A DNA stretch of 64,000 bases, taken from assembly GCA_022432975.1 (NCBI GenBank), contig CM039514.1, positions 5,005,519 through 5,069,518 of the forward strand, given 5' to 3'. The position numbers were made by a program, and so were the translations under genes. Positions within the stretch are counted from its first letter, which is position 1. Each line of letters begins with the position of its first letter. The notes beneath the pieces were generated by a model. That model made no database searches. It was not told the origin of the DNA and saw only the letters and a list, made by a program, of their open reading frames with translations. Below, in pieces: positions 10,605-22,122 of this stretch. Source of the DNA: Begonia masoniana (Eukaryota > Streptophyta > Magnoliopsida > Cucurbitales > Begoniaceae).

Positions 10605-10673
10605 ACATCACGACCGGAGTACAATCAGATCCTTGTAAAGAAGCACGGCGGAGATGATGTGTGGCCGTTTTAG
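10605..10673 (+). CDS. Possible terminal exon of an unrecognised small gene
   Basis: After a good acceptor the sequence encodes TSRPEYNQILVKKHGGDDVW followed by PF and TAG. It has the look of a genuine conserved C-terminus (charged, balanced composition, ending in an aromatic pair), unlike the surrounding AT-rich DNA. The following 200 bp resembles a plant 3' UTR, T-rich with GTTCTG/TTGTTAG runs. I do not recognise the protein and cannot place its upstream exons, so this is a low-confidence call. Confidence 0.3.
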   Translation, partial: TSRPEYNQILVKKHGGDDVWPF

Positions 10674-11052
10674 GCGATTCCTAGTCAACGATAGTGCCTA
10701 AGGCGAGGTTTGCTCATATACAACTATCTTTACTTGCTTTTGTTAGAACATTAATGCTCTGTTGGCGAACTCTTTGTACATTTGTGAACAAAAATGTTTG
10801 ATTTAACTATGGCATTTGTTACTGAGGAGCAAGAATCTGCCAATATGGCAATATGATTATTTTGTCATTTCTGTAATGATGGCCCAAATCTTGTTTATTG
10901 ATTTCAAATCATTTAGTGAACTTATTCCAATTATTTTTTAATATTAATCTAGTGCATAGAAATTACTGTATTTGAATTTAGGAGCTTAGATTTAGGTAAT
11001 CACAGAAGAGGATACAAAGAACAAGGGAGAAGATCTTTATAATACTTTGAGA
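10674..11052. other. Intergenic, possible 3' UTR of the preceding exon
   Basis: T-rich sequence with no open frame of note. It contains nothing shared with the other repeats in the window. Confidence 0.35.
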
Positions 11053-11295
11053 TAGAGATGTAAAATGAGCTGAGTTGAGAGGACCCAGTATTGGAAAATC
11101 TCGGCTTATCGAGTTAAGAGTCGAATCCAAATGTAAAAAAGGATCTGATTTGAGTTGACTCGTAAGTTTTGAGTTAAAATGAATTGTGTGTTCCTTGGCT
11201 CGTTTAAGTACAGTCAAGTTAGAGTCTTGAGCTTAGCTCGACTCTTTTAAGCAAACCAAGTTAACTCAGCTCATTATTGTTAGATTCACATCTTA
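11053..11295. mobile_element. Degenerate hAT-like MITE (~240 bp)
   Basis: The left end, TAGAGATGTAAAATGAGCTG, resembles the right-end repeat of the 7313-8977 hAT element. The right end reads, on the opposite strand, TAAGATGTGAATCTAAC with AATGAGCTGAGTTAAC further in, so imperfect inverted repeats enclose a region rich in GAGTTGACTCG-like motifs. No clear 8-bp duplication remains, so the boundaries are uncertain. Confidence 0.45.
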
Positions 11296-11365
11296 GCCTT
11301 ATTATCAGATGCGTCTTTTATTTATTAGTACATTATTTATGAATGAATATAAATATTTAAAATAA

Positions 11366-11931
11366 GGTAAAGTCCGATTTAGACTCTATCGTTTGGAGTC
11401 ACTTACAGTGTGAACCTTAATCTATTTTTCTGACAAAACGAACTTATCAATTGTTATCGATTTAACCCTTATTGTAATTATTTCTGTTAAATCATGCATG
11501 TGGTCAACACGTAGCCCAATTTACTCACATTGCGGTAAATCCCTAACCCTTGCGAACATGAACAAGAAGGTTGTTTCCAAATAATATAACGTTCAGACGG
11601 AAATACACAGATTATTAACACTCGCTTGGTCCTCATTTTGATTTGGACTCTTGGTGTAGAAAGTAAGGAAGGGTCTGAAAAATTCCTCGTTTTGGTATGG
11701 ATTTTGACCTCTCTTTGGTCGATGATCTTTGCGTACGCAGGGGTTGGGATTTTGATCTAGTTTTTGAATAAATTGGGTCATGGGTTAACCACTTGCTTCA
11801 CTTAACAGAAATACTAACGACAGGGTTATATTGGTTACTGTTGATATGTTGAGATTCGTTTTGGCAAAAAAATAGACTAAAGTTCAAATTGTATCTAGCT
11901 CCAAACTACGGTGTTTAAATTACATTTTACC
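11366..11931. mobile_element. Long-TIR Mutator-like element (566 bp)
   Basis: The first ~180 bp and the complement of the last ~180 bp are recognisably inverted copies: GGTAAAGTCCGATTTAGAC against GGTAAAATGTAATTTAAAC, then TAATCTATTTTTCTGACAAA against TAGTCTATTTTTTTGCCAAA. The element is flanked directly on both sides by ATTTAAAATAA (11355-11365 and 11932-11942), an 11-bp repeat that contains the expected 9-bp Mutator-type target duplication. There is no transposase. The right half plus its right flank is present again at 28878-29180. Confidence 0.65.
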
Positions 11932-11960
11932 ATTTAAAATAATATATTAATTATATAATT

Positions 11961-12749
<789 letters not shown>

Positions 12750-12853
12750 GGTGCAAGCATGAAATAAAGTGAAAAACCTTATTTACCCTCACAACCACCA
12801 TAACCCTATTTACCTTCGAAACAATATGGGTACCAAATTATATGTTTTATTTA

Positions 12854-14185
12854 GGGAAAAGTTCAATTTAGACCCCAACTTATAGGATCAGTGGTCATTT
12901 GGTACCTAACATATTTTTTGGATCCAATCAAATCCTAACGTATAAAACGTTTGTAATTCAAACCCTCTCGTCAATTTTTCAGTTAAATTTAACATATGTC
13001 CTTTTAAAATGACTAAACTACTCTCTCTCTCCGAAACGCCCCTCTCCCTTTTATTTTTTTTTCTCTTTTTTCTCTTTTCCCATTTCCTCTCCTTTCTCTT
13101 CTCTGTGTGCTCTCTCCTCCAGGCGACAGACTCCTCCACGCGAAGAACGCCGACGACCAACGAAGGCCTCCTCTCTTCCGGCGAGCATTACTTTGAACCT
13201 TCTCCCTTCGAAGCTTTAAATTTTGGAAAAGTAGATGGCGTACTACTTGTGGATTAGGGAGTTTATTTAATCAAATTAGCTGTTTTTTCTTATTTTTTGG
13301 GACAATTTTGAAAACTTTTCCCCATTTGCTGTCTGATTCTTAATTATTTTACCCATCATCTAATCTCTTAAATGTCTTTGAGAATTTCCTAACCTGGTGG
13401 TTACTGCAACACGCAGAAACCATTTGCAGTTTCTTTCCCCTTTTGGGTAGGCTCGTATTAATCATTGGTTTCCTCTTCAATTACCCAATTTTCTTAAAGC
13501 TGAGAGCTTTCAGTGACTTCAAATATGGCGCTCTCTCTCTCTCTGGCCTCTCATGGTGGATGTGGAGTGGGAAGGAGAAAGAGCTTGTTCCTAGTGGATC
13601 TACTCTGAATTCTTCATCAGGATTGCGGGAACCCGAGGCTCTGAAATTTCCTGCAGTAAGGGAAGCCAAATTGGCTTCATCCTCGAGGAAGGTGAAGAGA
13701 AGATGGCAGAGTAGAGAAGAGAGAAGAATTGATAGGGAGTATGATGTTGTTTTGGTGCCGTCTGATGGTGTTGGTTTATCAGGCTCTGAATCTGACGACT
13801 CTGATTGGTCAATTGGATGGTTGGAGCCACATGGACCTGAGGAGAGGAGGGCTTCGTTAGTCGTCAGCATTCTTCGCGTGGAGGAGTCTGTCGCCTGGAG
13901 GAGAGAGCACGCAGAGAAGAGAAAGGAGAGGAAATGAGAAAGAGAAAAAAGAGAAAAAAGAGAAAAAAAAATAAAAGGGAGAGGGGTGATCTAGCGTTCC
14001 AGAGAGAGAGAAGGAGGGTAGTTTAGTCATTTTAAAAGGGCATTTGTTAAATTTAACTGAAAAATTGACGGGAGGATTTGAATTGCAAACGTTTTATACG
14101 TTAGGGTTTGATTGAGTCCAAAAAATACGTTAGGTACCAAATGGCCACTGATCTCATACGTTGAGGTCGAAATTGAATTTTTCCC
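12854..14185. mobile_element. Pack-MULE (1332 bp) with ~330-bp terminal inverted repeats
   Basis: Left end GGGAAAAGTTCAATTTAGAC and right end (complement GGGAAAAATTCAATTTCGAC) are inverted repeats extending about 330 bp inward, through GTATAAAACGTTTG and the GGCGACAGACTCCTCCACGC segment. The 9-bp target duplication TTTTATTTA is perfect (12845-12853, 14186-14194). Long TIRs with a 9-bp duplication define a Mutator-like element. It encodes no transposase; the ~650-bp interior carries a host-like coding fragment. A second member of the family is at 52193-53031. Confidence 0.85.
13443..13840 (+). pseudogene. Host gene fragment captured by the Pack-MULE
   Basis: The open frame reads LRAFSDFKYGALSLSGLSWW, then a linker, LKFPAVREAKLASSSRKVK, RRWQSREERRIDREYDVVLV, and SGSESDDSDWSIGWLEPHG. 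The composition (mixed charge, acidic serine cluster DSDW, no stops) is that of a real protein, and it lies between the TIRs. It looks like an uncharacterised plant protein, but I cannot name the parent gene. Past about 13840 the frame runs into the right TIR (RRASLVVSILRVEE...), so the end at 13937 is not natural. Confidence 0.55.
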
Positions 14186-14526
14186 TTTTATTTATTATAT
14201 TTAATTTTATTTTCATGAGTGTTGCCCAGGAAGTTATGAAGTTCAATTTCGTAAACTCAGTTCGTGATTTCAAGGAGGTGATTCTCAAGAGGAAGGAATT
14301 GCTTCCACCTCCGCCAAAGAATAATCCTTCCATCATTTATAAACCTCCTCTGAGGCCTCCACCTCTTCCGCTCCGACATCCACCTCCTCCACCGCCGCCT
14401 CCTCCCCCTCCTCCTCTATCACCATGTCCACCGCTACCACTTCCTCCTCCATTACCACCTCCGCCACCTCCGTATTGGTGGCGGCAAAAATCACCGAAAC
14501 GGAGTCGCTATCCCCACAACCCTTAG

Positions 14527-15953
14527 ATGGCTGGCCAACAGCAAAACCAAAACAAACTCAACCTCGGTAGCCTCTGATACTAAGTTCTATGTGGCTTAAG
14601 ATTTCCGTCCATGTTTCTTTTTAGTGCATGATAAATCTCTCTCTCGATGTAAATTATGCATTTCCTAATTTTGAGTAATGGAATTTGGTTTTCCAAGTAG
14701 TTATCTATTGCTAATGAAGGATTTTTTGATGCTTTGACTCCCTAGTATGATTCTGGCAAGAAAAACTCTTCAAACGCTATACTATACATAAAAAACATTA
14801 TTTTTATATTAAGTAAATTCTACGTATTATTTTTTACGGTAAAGATAGTCAACGAGTTATGAGTTAACTCGTTTTGTCGTTTAACGGTCACGTTGAATTT
14901 TACTGATCAATAATTTGAAAAGTTACTGTGCAGTTAAATTTTAGGAAGATGAATATTGAGTAATTTGAAATTGACCTCGAGCTGGAATATTGGAGAATTG
15001 TTCAAGTTTCGTTTAGTTAAGAATTAAGGATGTAATTAATGTATAGAATATATTAATTTATATTTTATATATGAATTAATTAATTAATTTTTTTTTAAAA
15101 ATAACATGTTTTTAAAAAAAAAGAATGAATGGCTCCTCCCCCTTTTCATTTTGGTGCGTTGCATGAAAGGAAGGAGAAGAGTAGGAGATTTTTGTTTGTG
15201 CACCTCGTCGATTTTTTAGGCCAAAATTGTTTCAACGGGACTTTGTGTATCAACCTTTGTAAAGGAGTTGGTAAGTATTCTCTATGAGGATCAGGTTGTC
15301 CGACTCGGTATTCTATTAGGCCCGCCTTTGGGTCGTGACACTGTAAATGAAAAACATGCACGAGTAAACTCACACACTTCAAACGATTGGAGTGAAATTA
15401 ATTGTGACACGTCATTAAAAAAATTGTTTTGCAACAATTTTTTTATTAAAAGAAAAATAAATGAACTTAATTCAAAGGAAGAAAGAGAAATGATACTAAG
15501 GAGGTTGATTACAAGGCTCGTCGAGTAGGAACAAAAATTGACCTTAATGATTCAACTGTGCTCAATAGATAAAAGTTATTATAGGGATGACTACAAGACC
15601 TATCGAGTAGGGGCAAAAGTTGACATTGCTAAAATTTGATACAACTCGAATTCTAATTGGCTCGAATCTGGCCATATTCAATATTAAGATTTTACATTAC
15701 TCTATGTATTGTTATTTAAGTCGCAAAACTCAGTTGTACCTTGATTTTAAGATAGTGAATTTCTCATATGTCCATAATTTTTTATCTTAAGAGATTTCTA
15801 CGTAAATCTTTATATCTCTGTTTCAATGTTTTTTCTTTTTCAAATAGTGTTCGATTGTAAACAGAACTTGGTGATCTGACAATGTTCAACTGATAAAATT
15901 TACTCAGCGAAATCTGATAATTTTCTCTAAAAGCTCTCTCAAGTCTCTCTCTC

Positions 15954-15986
<33 letters not shown>

Positions 15987-16497
15987 ACACAAATATTTAG
16001 AGTTTCTTTGGGTTGTTTAAGAATTCTCTCTCTAGTCCTACTATGAATACTTTTCCAAGTGAAGTGAAATCTTCTCACCAACCAAGCATGGTAACAAGAG
16101 GGAGGGTTGACTAGTTTTTATGTAAAATGCGTACGCGTCTTCCATCTTCCACACCTAACATCTCTCTTATTTTTATGCCTTTTGACTTAGTAAACATGTG
16201 CAAACAAATTCCTCAACTTTTATTTTATACTTTTTAATTTACTTTATAATTTGTATTACTTTTCCTCGTTAACCTATTAAGATGTTGCAGTAAACTTTTC
16301 CATTATGTGACTTACGTGCTAATTGTCGAATTGCAATTCGTAATTTTTATACTTTGCATACCAAAAAACTAATCATTGTTATGTCATTTTCATCAAGATA
16401 AACTGTATGCGAAACATATTTGAATTCATGAAATCATCTTATAAAATAATTTATGATATGAAATTTATGATTGTGATCTTCTAGTTCATAACAGTTT
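14527..16497. other. Downstream part of array unit 1
   Basis: 3' UTR-like DNA (GTTCTATGTGGCTTAAG, then TAATGGAATTTGGTTTTCCAAG) is shared with copies 2-5. A stretch at roughly 14790-15345 is absent from units 3-5 and has no identified origin. Then comes the unit's conserved distal block: TGACACGT...ATTGAC, a CT-rich tract at 15945-15985 (CTCTCTCTACACAAATATTT), and GCGTACGCGTCTTCCATC at ~16128. No gene was seen; the short frames are not conserved between units. Confidence 0.6.
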
Positions 16498-17314
16498 TGA
16501 TGTAATCCAAGGACCCATTAAAAGCCAAGTCAACACCAAATGCCAAGATCCATTGCAAGACATAAGAGTACCAATGACGAAATCAAGGACAAAGAAGATG
16601 TATAAAAATTTACAAGACTTGATCAAAGAAATTCAAGACAAAGAGTCATCACACTACGAACAAAGACCCATGATGATATTAAGTGTCCATAAGGAAGCAA
16701 TGGAAGACCAAAGGATCAATGAATGGAAGCATTTAATGCTAATTTGGAAGAAAGCCCACACATAATCAGATGTGCACGCAAACAACCAGTATCGTGCGTG
16801 CTCATTCATTGCGCGCACATGCATCCGTGTGCACCTCTGTGAGACCCCAGCGCATACCGCTAATCTTGCGCCCCACTTCGGCACATGCCCCGTGCAACAT
16901 CCAACGGCCCACTCATCCCGCACACCCCGTTCGCCCCATGTCCAGCAACAACTCATTGCGCGCTCAGCTCAATTATGCCTACGTGCTCAGCCTACCTCGC
17001 ATCTACGCACACCACACCTCCCTCATCCTTCAACCCTAATTTTGTTTATTAGTAATTTGTAAGTTATTTTATGGTTAACCTAGTTTTTGCCTATTTAACA
17101 AAAGTTGTAAGACCTTATTATGACACTTTGAATTTTTATGAAAATTGAGCTTATGCGTTTTGGTGAGATTTTTTAAATTCTCTTCTGAAGTTCTTATTGA
17201 GGAAATTGAACTTCTTCAAGTGCTTGCTTGAAAAGTCGAACTTGATAGCTTTCGATTCATCTAAAAACTTTGATTCGGGTCAATCTTCTATCTTCTTAAA
17301 CCATAAAGGCCTTT

Positions 17315-19373
17315 TGTAACACCCCAATTTTTAAAATCCCCAATTCTGAAACCCTAATTTGAAAACCCTAAAATTTTTCCCAAATTGATTTTGAAATCGA
17401 GTGTTAAGATCGTAATTTTTAAAATTTAAAACATATTAATTGAAAACTTAAATAATGCGGAAGCTTTGAAAATAAATTTTATCAAGATAAAGAAACCAAC
17501 GCATAATTAAAACAATAAATGAAACTTTATTTAATGATAAAAAAATTTCACCATAATTTCCAAAGTCTTAAATTAAAACAAAGTATTAAATATCGTTTGA
17601 AAAAGTAAAGCATACTAATTTAAATCATTTTCTTCGAAATCCACAATATGATCTTCATCTGTATGCTCGCTTGCCACTAGAGGATTCTCAATTGCAGCAA
17701 TTTCTTCCTCAGACAAAAACTCACCTACATCACAAGTTTAAAACAAAAAGGTGAGAAAACTCAGTAAGTGAAAATACGTGTAAAACTTTTTCTTTTACTT
17801 TTACTTTTACCGAATCCTGTTAAGACTTAGCCATCTCATTGTCGTTCAGGCTTCGTCATCTTTTACTTTTAATTTTAACGATCAAGCTCACCATCTCACT
17901 GTCGTTCAGGCTTATGCTATCACGTTAAAATATATGCTCAAGCTCACCTTCTCACTGTCGTTCAGGCTTTTGCTATCGCATTTTCTTTTACATTTTCACA
18001 CACATGCAAATAACCTATTTATTTTATCTTTTAAACTATTCTATGTCAATATTCTAACAAACGTGCACAATCATCGAAAACGTGTGATAAAAATAAAACA
18101 ATGATAAAATAATATATATATTTATATTTATATCTTGTGATGTAGGGCCGTAGCCAAAATTTGTATTTCACTTACTTGGATTCCGAGCAATATGAGTTTA
18201 TCGGGATTTTCTAAAATTTCCAAAATAATATCCTACTCAAATAAAATCTTTGATTTTAAAATCCTACTTAATAAATCCAATTTCAAATTAATTTGAGCAG
18301 AATTTACTTACGTTGCATTATCGGGTCAGATCGGATCGGTTTGGATCAAATCGGACGATTCCAAAATATTTTCTGGCTAATTCGAATATCAAAATTAAAA
18401 TCCCACTTAAATTATTCCAACTTAAAATAATTTGGGCAGAAATTCTTACCGGTTAAATCTCCGATTGGTCCGGTTGGATTCGAGTCGAAAATCGGGTCGG
18501 GTCCGGTTCGGTGAACAGTAACGGGTCGGGTTGGTTCACTGTTGGTTCGGGTTGGTTCACTGCTGGTCCGGTTCAGGTCACTGCTGGTCCGGTTCAGGTC
18601 AACTTAAGTGAACCGGTTCAAGTTTTTTTTTTTAAAACAAACCTGAACCCTTCTTCTTCGTCGCGTCTACTGTCGATTTCTGCATAGAGAGTGAAAGCAG
18701 AGAGTGAGGGATTCAGAGAGGGAGATCGATCGAGGCAGCGACAAAGAGATGAAAACGGAGGGAGAACACTTACTCCGGAGATGGGTCGTCGATGGTGGTC
18801 AGGGAGTTCGTCGGAGCTTCAGCCGAGGAGGGAACTTCGTCGGAGCTCTTGCTGCGGTGTCGGAGCTGCGAGTTGAGGTAAGCTCTTCTTCTGGAGAACT
18901 CGAGAGGTAGAGAGTTGAGGGGTGAGGTTTCCATCTCCCGAACCCCTCAATTTATAGGGAAGGATCATCCCCGCGCCTTTCACAAAAATCCGGCTCTGAT
19001 CAGATATTTCGAGCTGGAAATCATTCAGCTCGGATTTCCAGCGATGTCCGTTTTGATTACCATTTGAACTTGGTCACCTTTTCAGACCAAGTTCATGCCG
19101 GATATTGAGTTTTCAAATCGGGAAGTTGCTGAAAATCAGCAATTAAATTTCCAATTTTGATTTTTCCTTCTGTTCTTGGTTGATAAACAGGTCAGATACA
19201 TTCTGGTTTGTTGCTGAGAATCAGAAAATTCAAATCCTAAATCGGATTTTTAGAGTGTGAATTTCTGATTTTATAGAAAATTAAATCAGATATTAGGTTT
19301 AATTTAAAAAATTTCAAAATTAAACCCTTGAATTGAATTTGGGAAATTTTGAATTAAATTTCTAATTGTTACA
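17315..19373 (-). repeat. 3' LTR of the chromovirus
   Basis: 2059 bp, TG...CA. It carries three copies of a short repeat around CATCTCACTGTCGTTCAGGC (17831-17970), against two in the other LTR, which explains most of the 56-bp length difference. Near 18661-18910 the element-sense LTR includes sequence with short open frames on the opposite strand that are identical in both LTRs; these carry no known domain. Confidence 0.88.
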
Positions 19374-19417
19374 ATCTTCCCTCCTTAAAGAAATTTCGTC
19401 CTCGAAATTTAAAATGA

Positions 19418-20395
19418 TTACATAAATAACTCGGGATAGATCTTCCTCATTTCTTCTTCTCGTTCCCAAGTTGCTTCCTCAATGTTCCGGTTCTTCCAAA
19501 GCACTCTGACAAGTGTGACTTTCTTATTCCTTAGTTCTCTTTCTTCGACGTCTATAATTTGGGTCGGTCTTTCTTCATATGACAGATCAGGGTTGATTGC
19601 GAAGTCAAGAGATCTCGATGCCAAGACATGCGAGGGGTCTGGAACGTACTTCTTCAACATCGAGATATGAAAGACGTCGTGCACGTGCTTGAATGAATCT
19701 GGTAAGTCCAACTGGTAAGCAACTTCTCCTATCCTTCTTGTGATCTCAAATGGGTCTGTGAATCTTGGACTCAGTTTCCCTTTCTTTCCAAAACGCATAA
19801 CACCTCTCATTGGCGAGATTTTCAGGAAAACTTGGTCTCCAACAACAAACTCTAACTTTCTTCGTCTCCTATCAGCATAACTCTTCTGTCTACTTTGAGC
19901 CGTAAGAATTCTCTTTCGGATTAATATAACGATCTCAGCGGTCTGCCTCAAAATATCTGGCCCAACAAGTACTCCTTCGCCTACTTCATCCCAATGCACT
20001 GGAGATCTGCATTTTCTACCATATAGAGCTTCATAAGGCGCCATCCCAATCGAAGCTTGGTAACTGTTGTTGTAGGCGAACTCCACTAATGGTAAATTCT
20101 TACTCCAATTTCCTTGAAAGTCAATAGCACATGCCCGTAACATATCCTCCAGGGTTTGAATCGTCCTTTCCGATTGTCCATCTGTCTGAGGGTGGAAAGT
20201 TGTACTGAAGTTCAACTGAGTACTCATAGCTTTCTGCATACTCTTCCAAAATTTCGAGGTAAAGCGAGGATCTCGATCAGACACGATAGAAATAGGCGTA
20301 CCATGTAGTCTGATAATCTCTTGAACATAAAGCTGAGCATACTGATCCAAGGTATAGGTAGTCTTTACAGGAAAGAAATGTGCTGACTTGGTCAG
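19418..20395 (-). pseudogene. Chromovirus integrase core and C-terminal chromodomain-like region
   Basis: The integrase inserts the DNA copy into the genome. Visible are SDRDPRFTSKFWKSMQKA (second catalytic Asp), HPQTDGQSERTIQTLEDML (catalytic Glu), PLVEFAYNNSYQASIGMAPY and EALYGRKCRSPVHW. These are followed by the GPY/F-like region KLSPRFTDPFEITRRIGEVA and a C-terminal segment (RPTQIIDVEERELRNKKV, VLWKNRNIEEATWEREEEM) of chromodomain type, thought to guide insertion to heterochromatin. Codons continue upstream to a TGA at 20396-20398 (CGA to TGA type), which separates this from the preceding block. Confidence 0.88.
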
Positions 20396-20611
20396 TCAAT
20401 CCACTATCACCCAAATGGAGTCGTGACCCTTAAGCGTCTTAGGAAGTCCCACTACAAAGTCCATAGTAATATGCTCCCACTTCCATTGAGGCACCATAAG
20501 TGGTTGCAATGTACCAGCAGGTCGTTGATGCTCCGCTTTGACTTGCTGACAAGTAAGACACTTTTCCACAAATTTGGCTACATCCACTTTCATACCACGC
20601 CACCAATAGTG
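20396..20611 (-). pseudogene. Chromovirus integrase zinc-binding region and first catalytic Asp
   Basis: The block reads [20 protein letters not shown], the C...C half of the HHCC motif, and [20 protein letters not shown], with the first catalytic aspartate in TMDF. It is bounded by nonsense codons at 20612-20614 (TAG) and 20396-20398 (TGA). Confidence 0.85.
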
Positions 20612-21190
20612 CTACTTCAAATCTCGATACATTTTTGTTGATCCAGGATGTACCGAGTAAGGGGTTGAATGTGCTTCCTTCAATATAGCCTCCTTTAATT
20701 CTGCATCATCTGGTATACACCATCTCTTCTTAAACTGGATAATCCCACCATCAGATATAGAAAACTCAGAAACTTTTCCTGCTTCCAGATCACTTTTAAC
20801 TTTGCAAATATAAGCATCTCCTCGTTGTTTCTCCTTTATCTGCTCAAGCAAACTTGGCTGAAGTGTCATAGCAGACAATCTCTCAAGTAGCCCAAACGGC
20901 ACAACTTCGATGTTAGATCTATGCATTTCCTCGGTTAACTGTTCTGGAATCAGTCGCAATGAAGAAATTTGAGATGATGTTCTTCTACTCAATGCATCAG
21001 CTACAACATTGGCTTTGCCAGGGTGATAAATTATTTCGCAGTCATAGTCCTTTACTAACTCCAACCATCTGCGTTGTCTCATGTTTAGATCCTTCTGGGT
21101 TAGGAAGTACTTCAAGCTTTTGTGATCCGTATAAATCTCGCACCTTTCTCCATAAAGATAATGCCTCCAAATCTTTAATGCCTCCAAATC
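20612..21190 (-). pseudogene. Chromovirus RNase H C-terminal part and integrase N-terminus
   Basis: It continues from the RT block after a frameshift caused by a tandem 17-bp duplication (TGCCTCCAAATCTTTAA twice, about 21171-21204). It contains [40 protein letters not shown] and [11 protein letters not shown], a typical gypsy RNase H tail, then the His part of the integrase zinc finger ([20 protein letters not shown]) before TAG. Confidence 0.88.
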
Positions 21191-22122
21191 TTTAATGCAT
21201 GAACTACCGCTGCAAGCTCCAAATCATGAGTTGGGTAGTTCTTCTCGTGTTCCTTCAACTGTCTCGAGGCATAGGCGACCACCTTTCCTTCTTGCATAAG
21301 GACACATCCCAAACCATACTTTGAAGCGTCACTGTAAATCACAAACTTTCCTGATCCAGATGGGATAGTAAGTATGGGTGCTGAAACTAACCTCTTATTC
21401 AGCTCTTGAAAACTTTGCTCGCATTCATCAGTCCATAAATACTTGGCTCCTTTCTTGGTTAGCTTCGTAAGCGGGTTGGCCAAAGTTGAAAAACCTTCTA
21501 CGAATCTCCGATAATAACCCGCAAGACCAAGGAAACTTCTTATTTCAGATGCATTCTTTGGTTGAGGCCATTTACTCACAGCTTTAATCTTTGCTGGGTC
21601 CACTGCTACGCCCTCCTTTGAAATAATGTGGCCAAGAAAAGCTACATTCTCCATCCAGAATTCACACTTGGAGAACTTTGCATACAACTTCTCGCGTCTC
21701 AACGTAAATAGGATAATCCTTAAATGTTTTTCATGCTCATTCTTGCTCTTCGAGTAGATAAGGATATCGTCAATAAAGACTATAACAAAATCATCCAAAA
21801 AGGTCTTGAATGTCCGATTCATAAGATCCATAAATGCGGCTGGTGCATTACTTAATCCGAACGGCATAACTCGAAACTCATAGTGACCATATCTGGTAAA
21901 AAACGCCGTCTTGAACACGTCGTCCTCCTTAATTCTCAGCTGATGATATCCAGACCTCAAATCAATCTTCGAGAAAACTGCTGCTCCCTTCAATTGATCA
22001 AATAAATCATCGATCCTTCGCAGTGGATACTTGTTCTTGATGGTGACTTTGTTGAGCTCTCTGTAGTCGATACACATTCTCATCGATCCATCCTTTTTCT
22101 TCACAAATAAAACCGGAGCTCC
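21175..22122 (-). pseudogene. Chromovirus reverse transcriptase and RNase H start
   Basis: Reverse transcriptase copies the element RNA to DNA. Conserved blocks are seen in order: [70 protein letters not shown] (catalytic DD), [36 protein letters not shown] and the RNase H start [18 protein letters not shown]. The upstream codon at 22123-22125 is TGA where this family has tryptophan, splitting RT motif 1 from the rest. Confidence 0.92.

Larger units (their letters stand above)
12826..14526 (+). pseudogene. Small secreted proline-rich PPYWW protein, copy 1, split by a Pack-MULE
   Basis: The start ATGGGTACCAAATTATATG (MGTKLYVLF) is at 12826. After 28 nt the frame is broken by a 1332-bp transposon plus its 9-bp duplication, and continues at 14195 with IIFNFIFMSVAQEVMKFNF, VRDFKEVILKRKE, a long proline run and the tail PPYWWRQKSPKRSRYPHNP, stopping at TAG 14524-14526. 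Without the insertion the coding length is 360 nt (119 codons plus stop), so the frame is otherwise intact. The insertion is inside the signal peptide. Unlike the other copies, the promoter has lost about 45 bp including the TATATAAA box, and the 500-T run lies just upstream. It is probably silent. Confidence 0.8.

Noticed and set aside
13481..13870. 129-residue minus-strand open frame in the first Pack-MULE
   Set aside because: It is antisense to the protein-like plus-strand frame and has no recognisable features.
16770..17062. Open frames rich in Arg, His, Pro and Cys (also 36844-37101 and 45847-46251)
   Set aside because: They lie in the GC-rich middle of gypsy LTRs. The frame is not conserved among LTR copies and no domain is visible.
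18691..18910. Short Arg/Ser-rich frames in the chromovirus LTR (and 27957-28176)
   Set aside because: They are identical in both LTRs only because the LTRs are young copies of one sequence; there is no domain.
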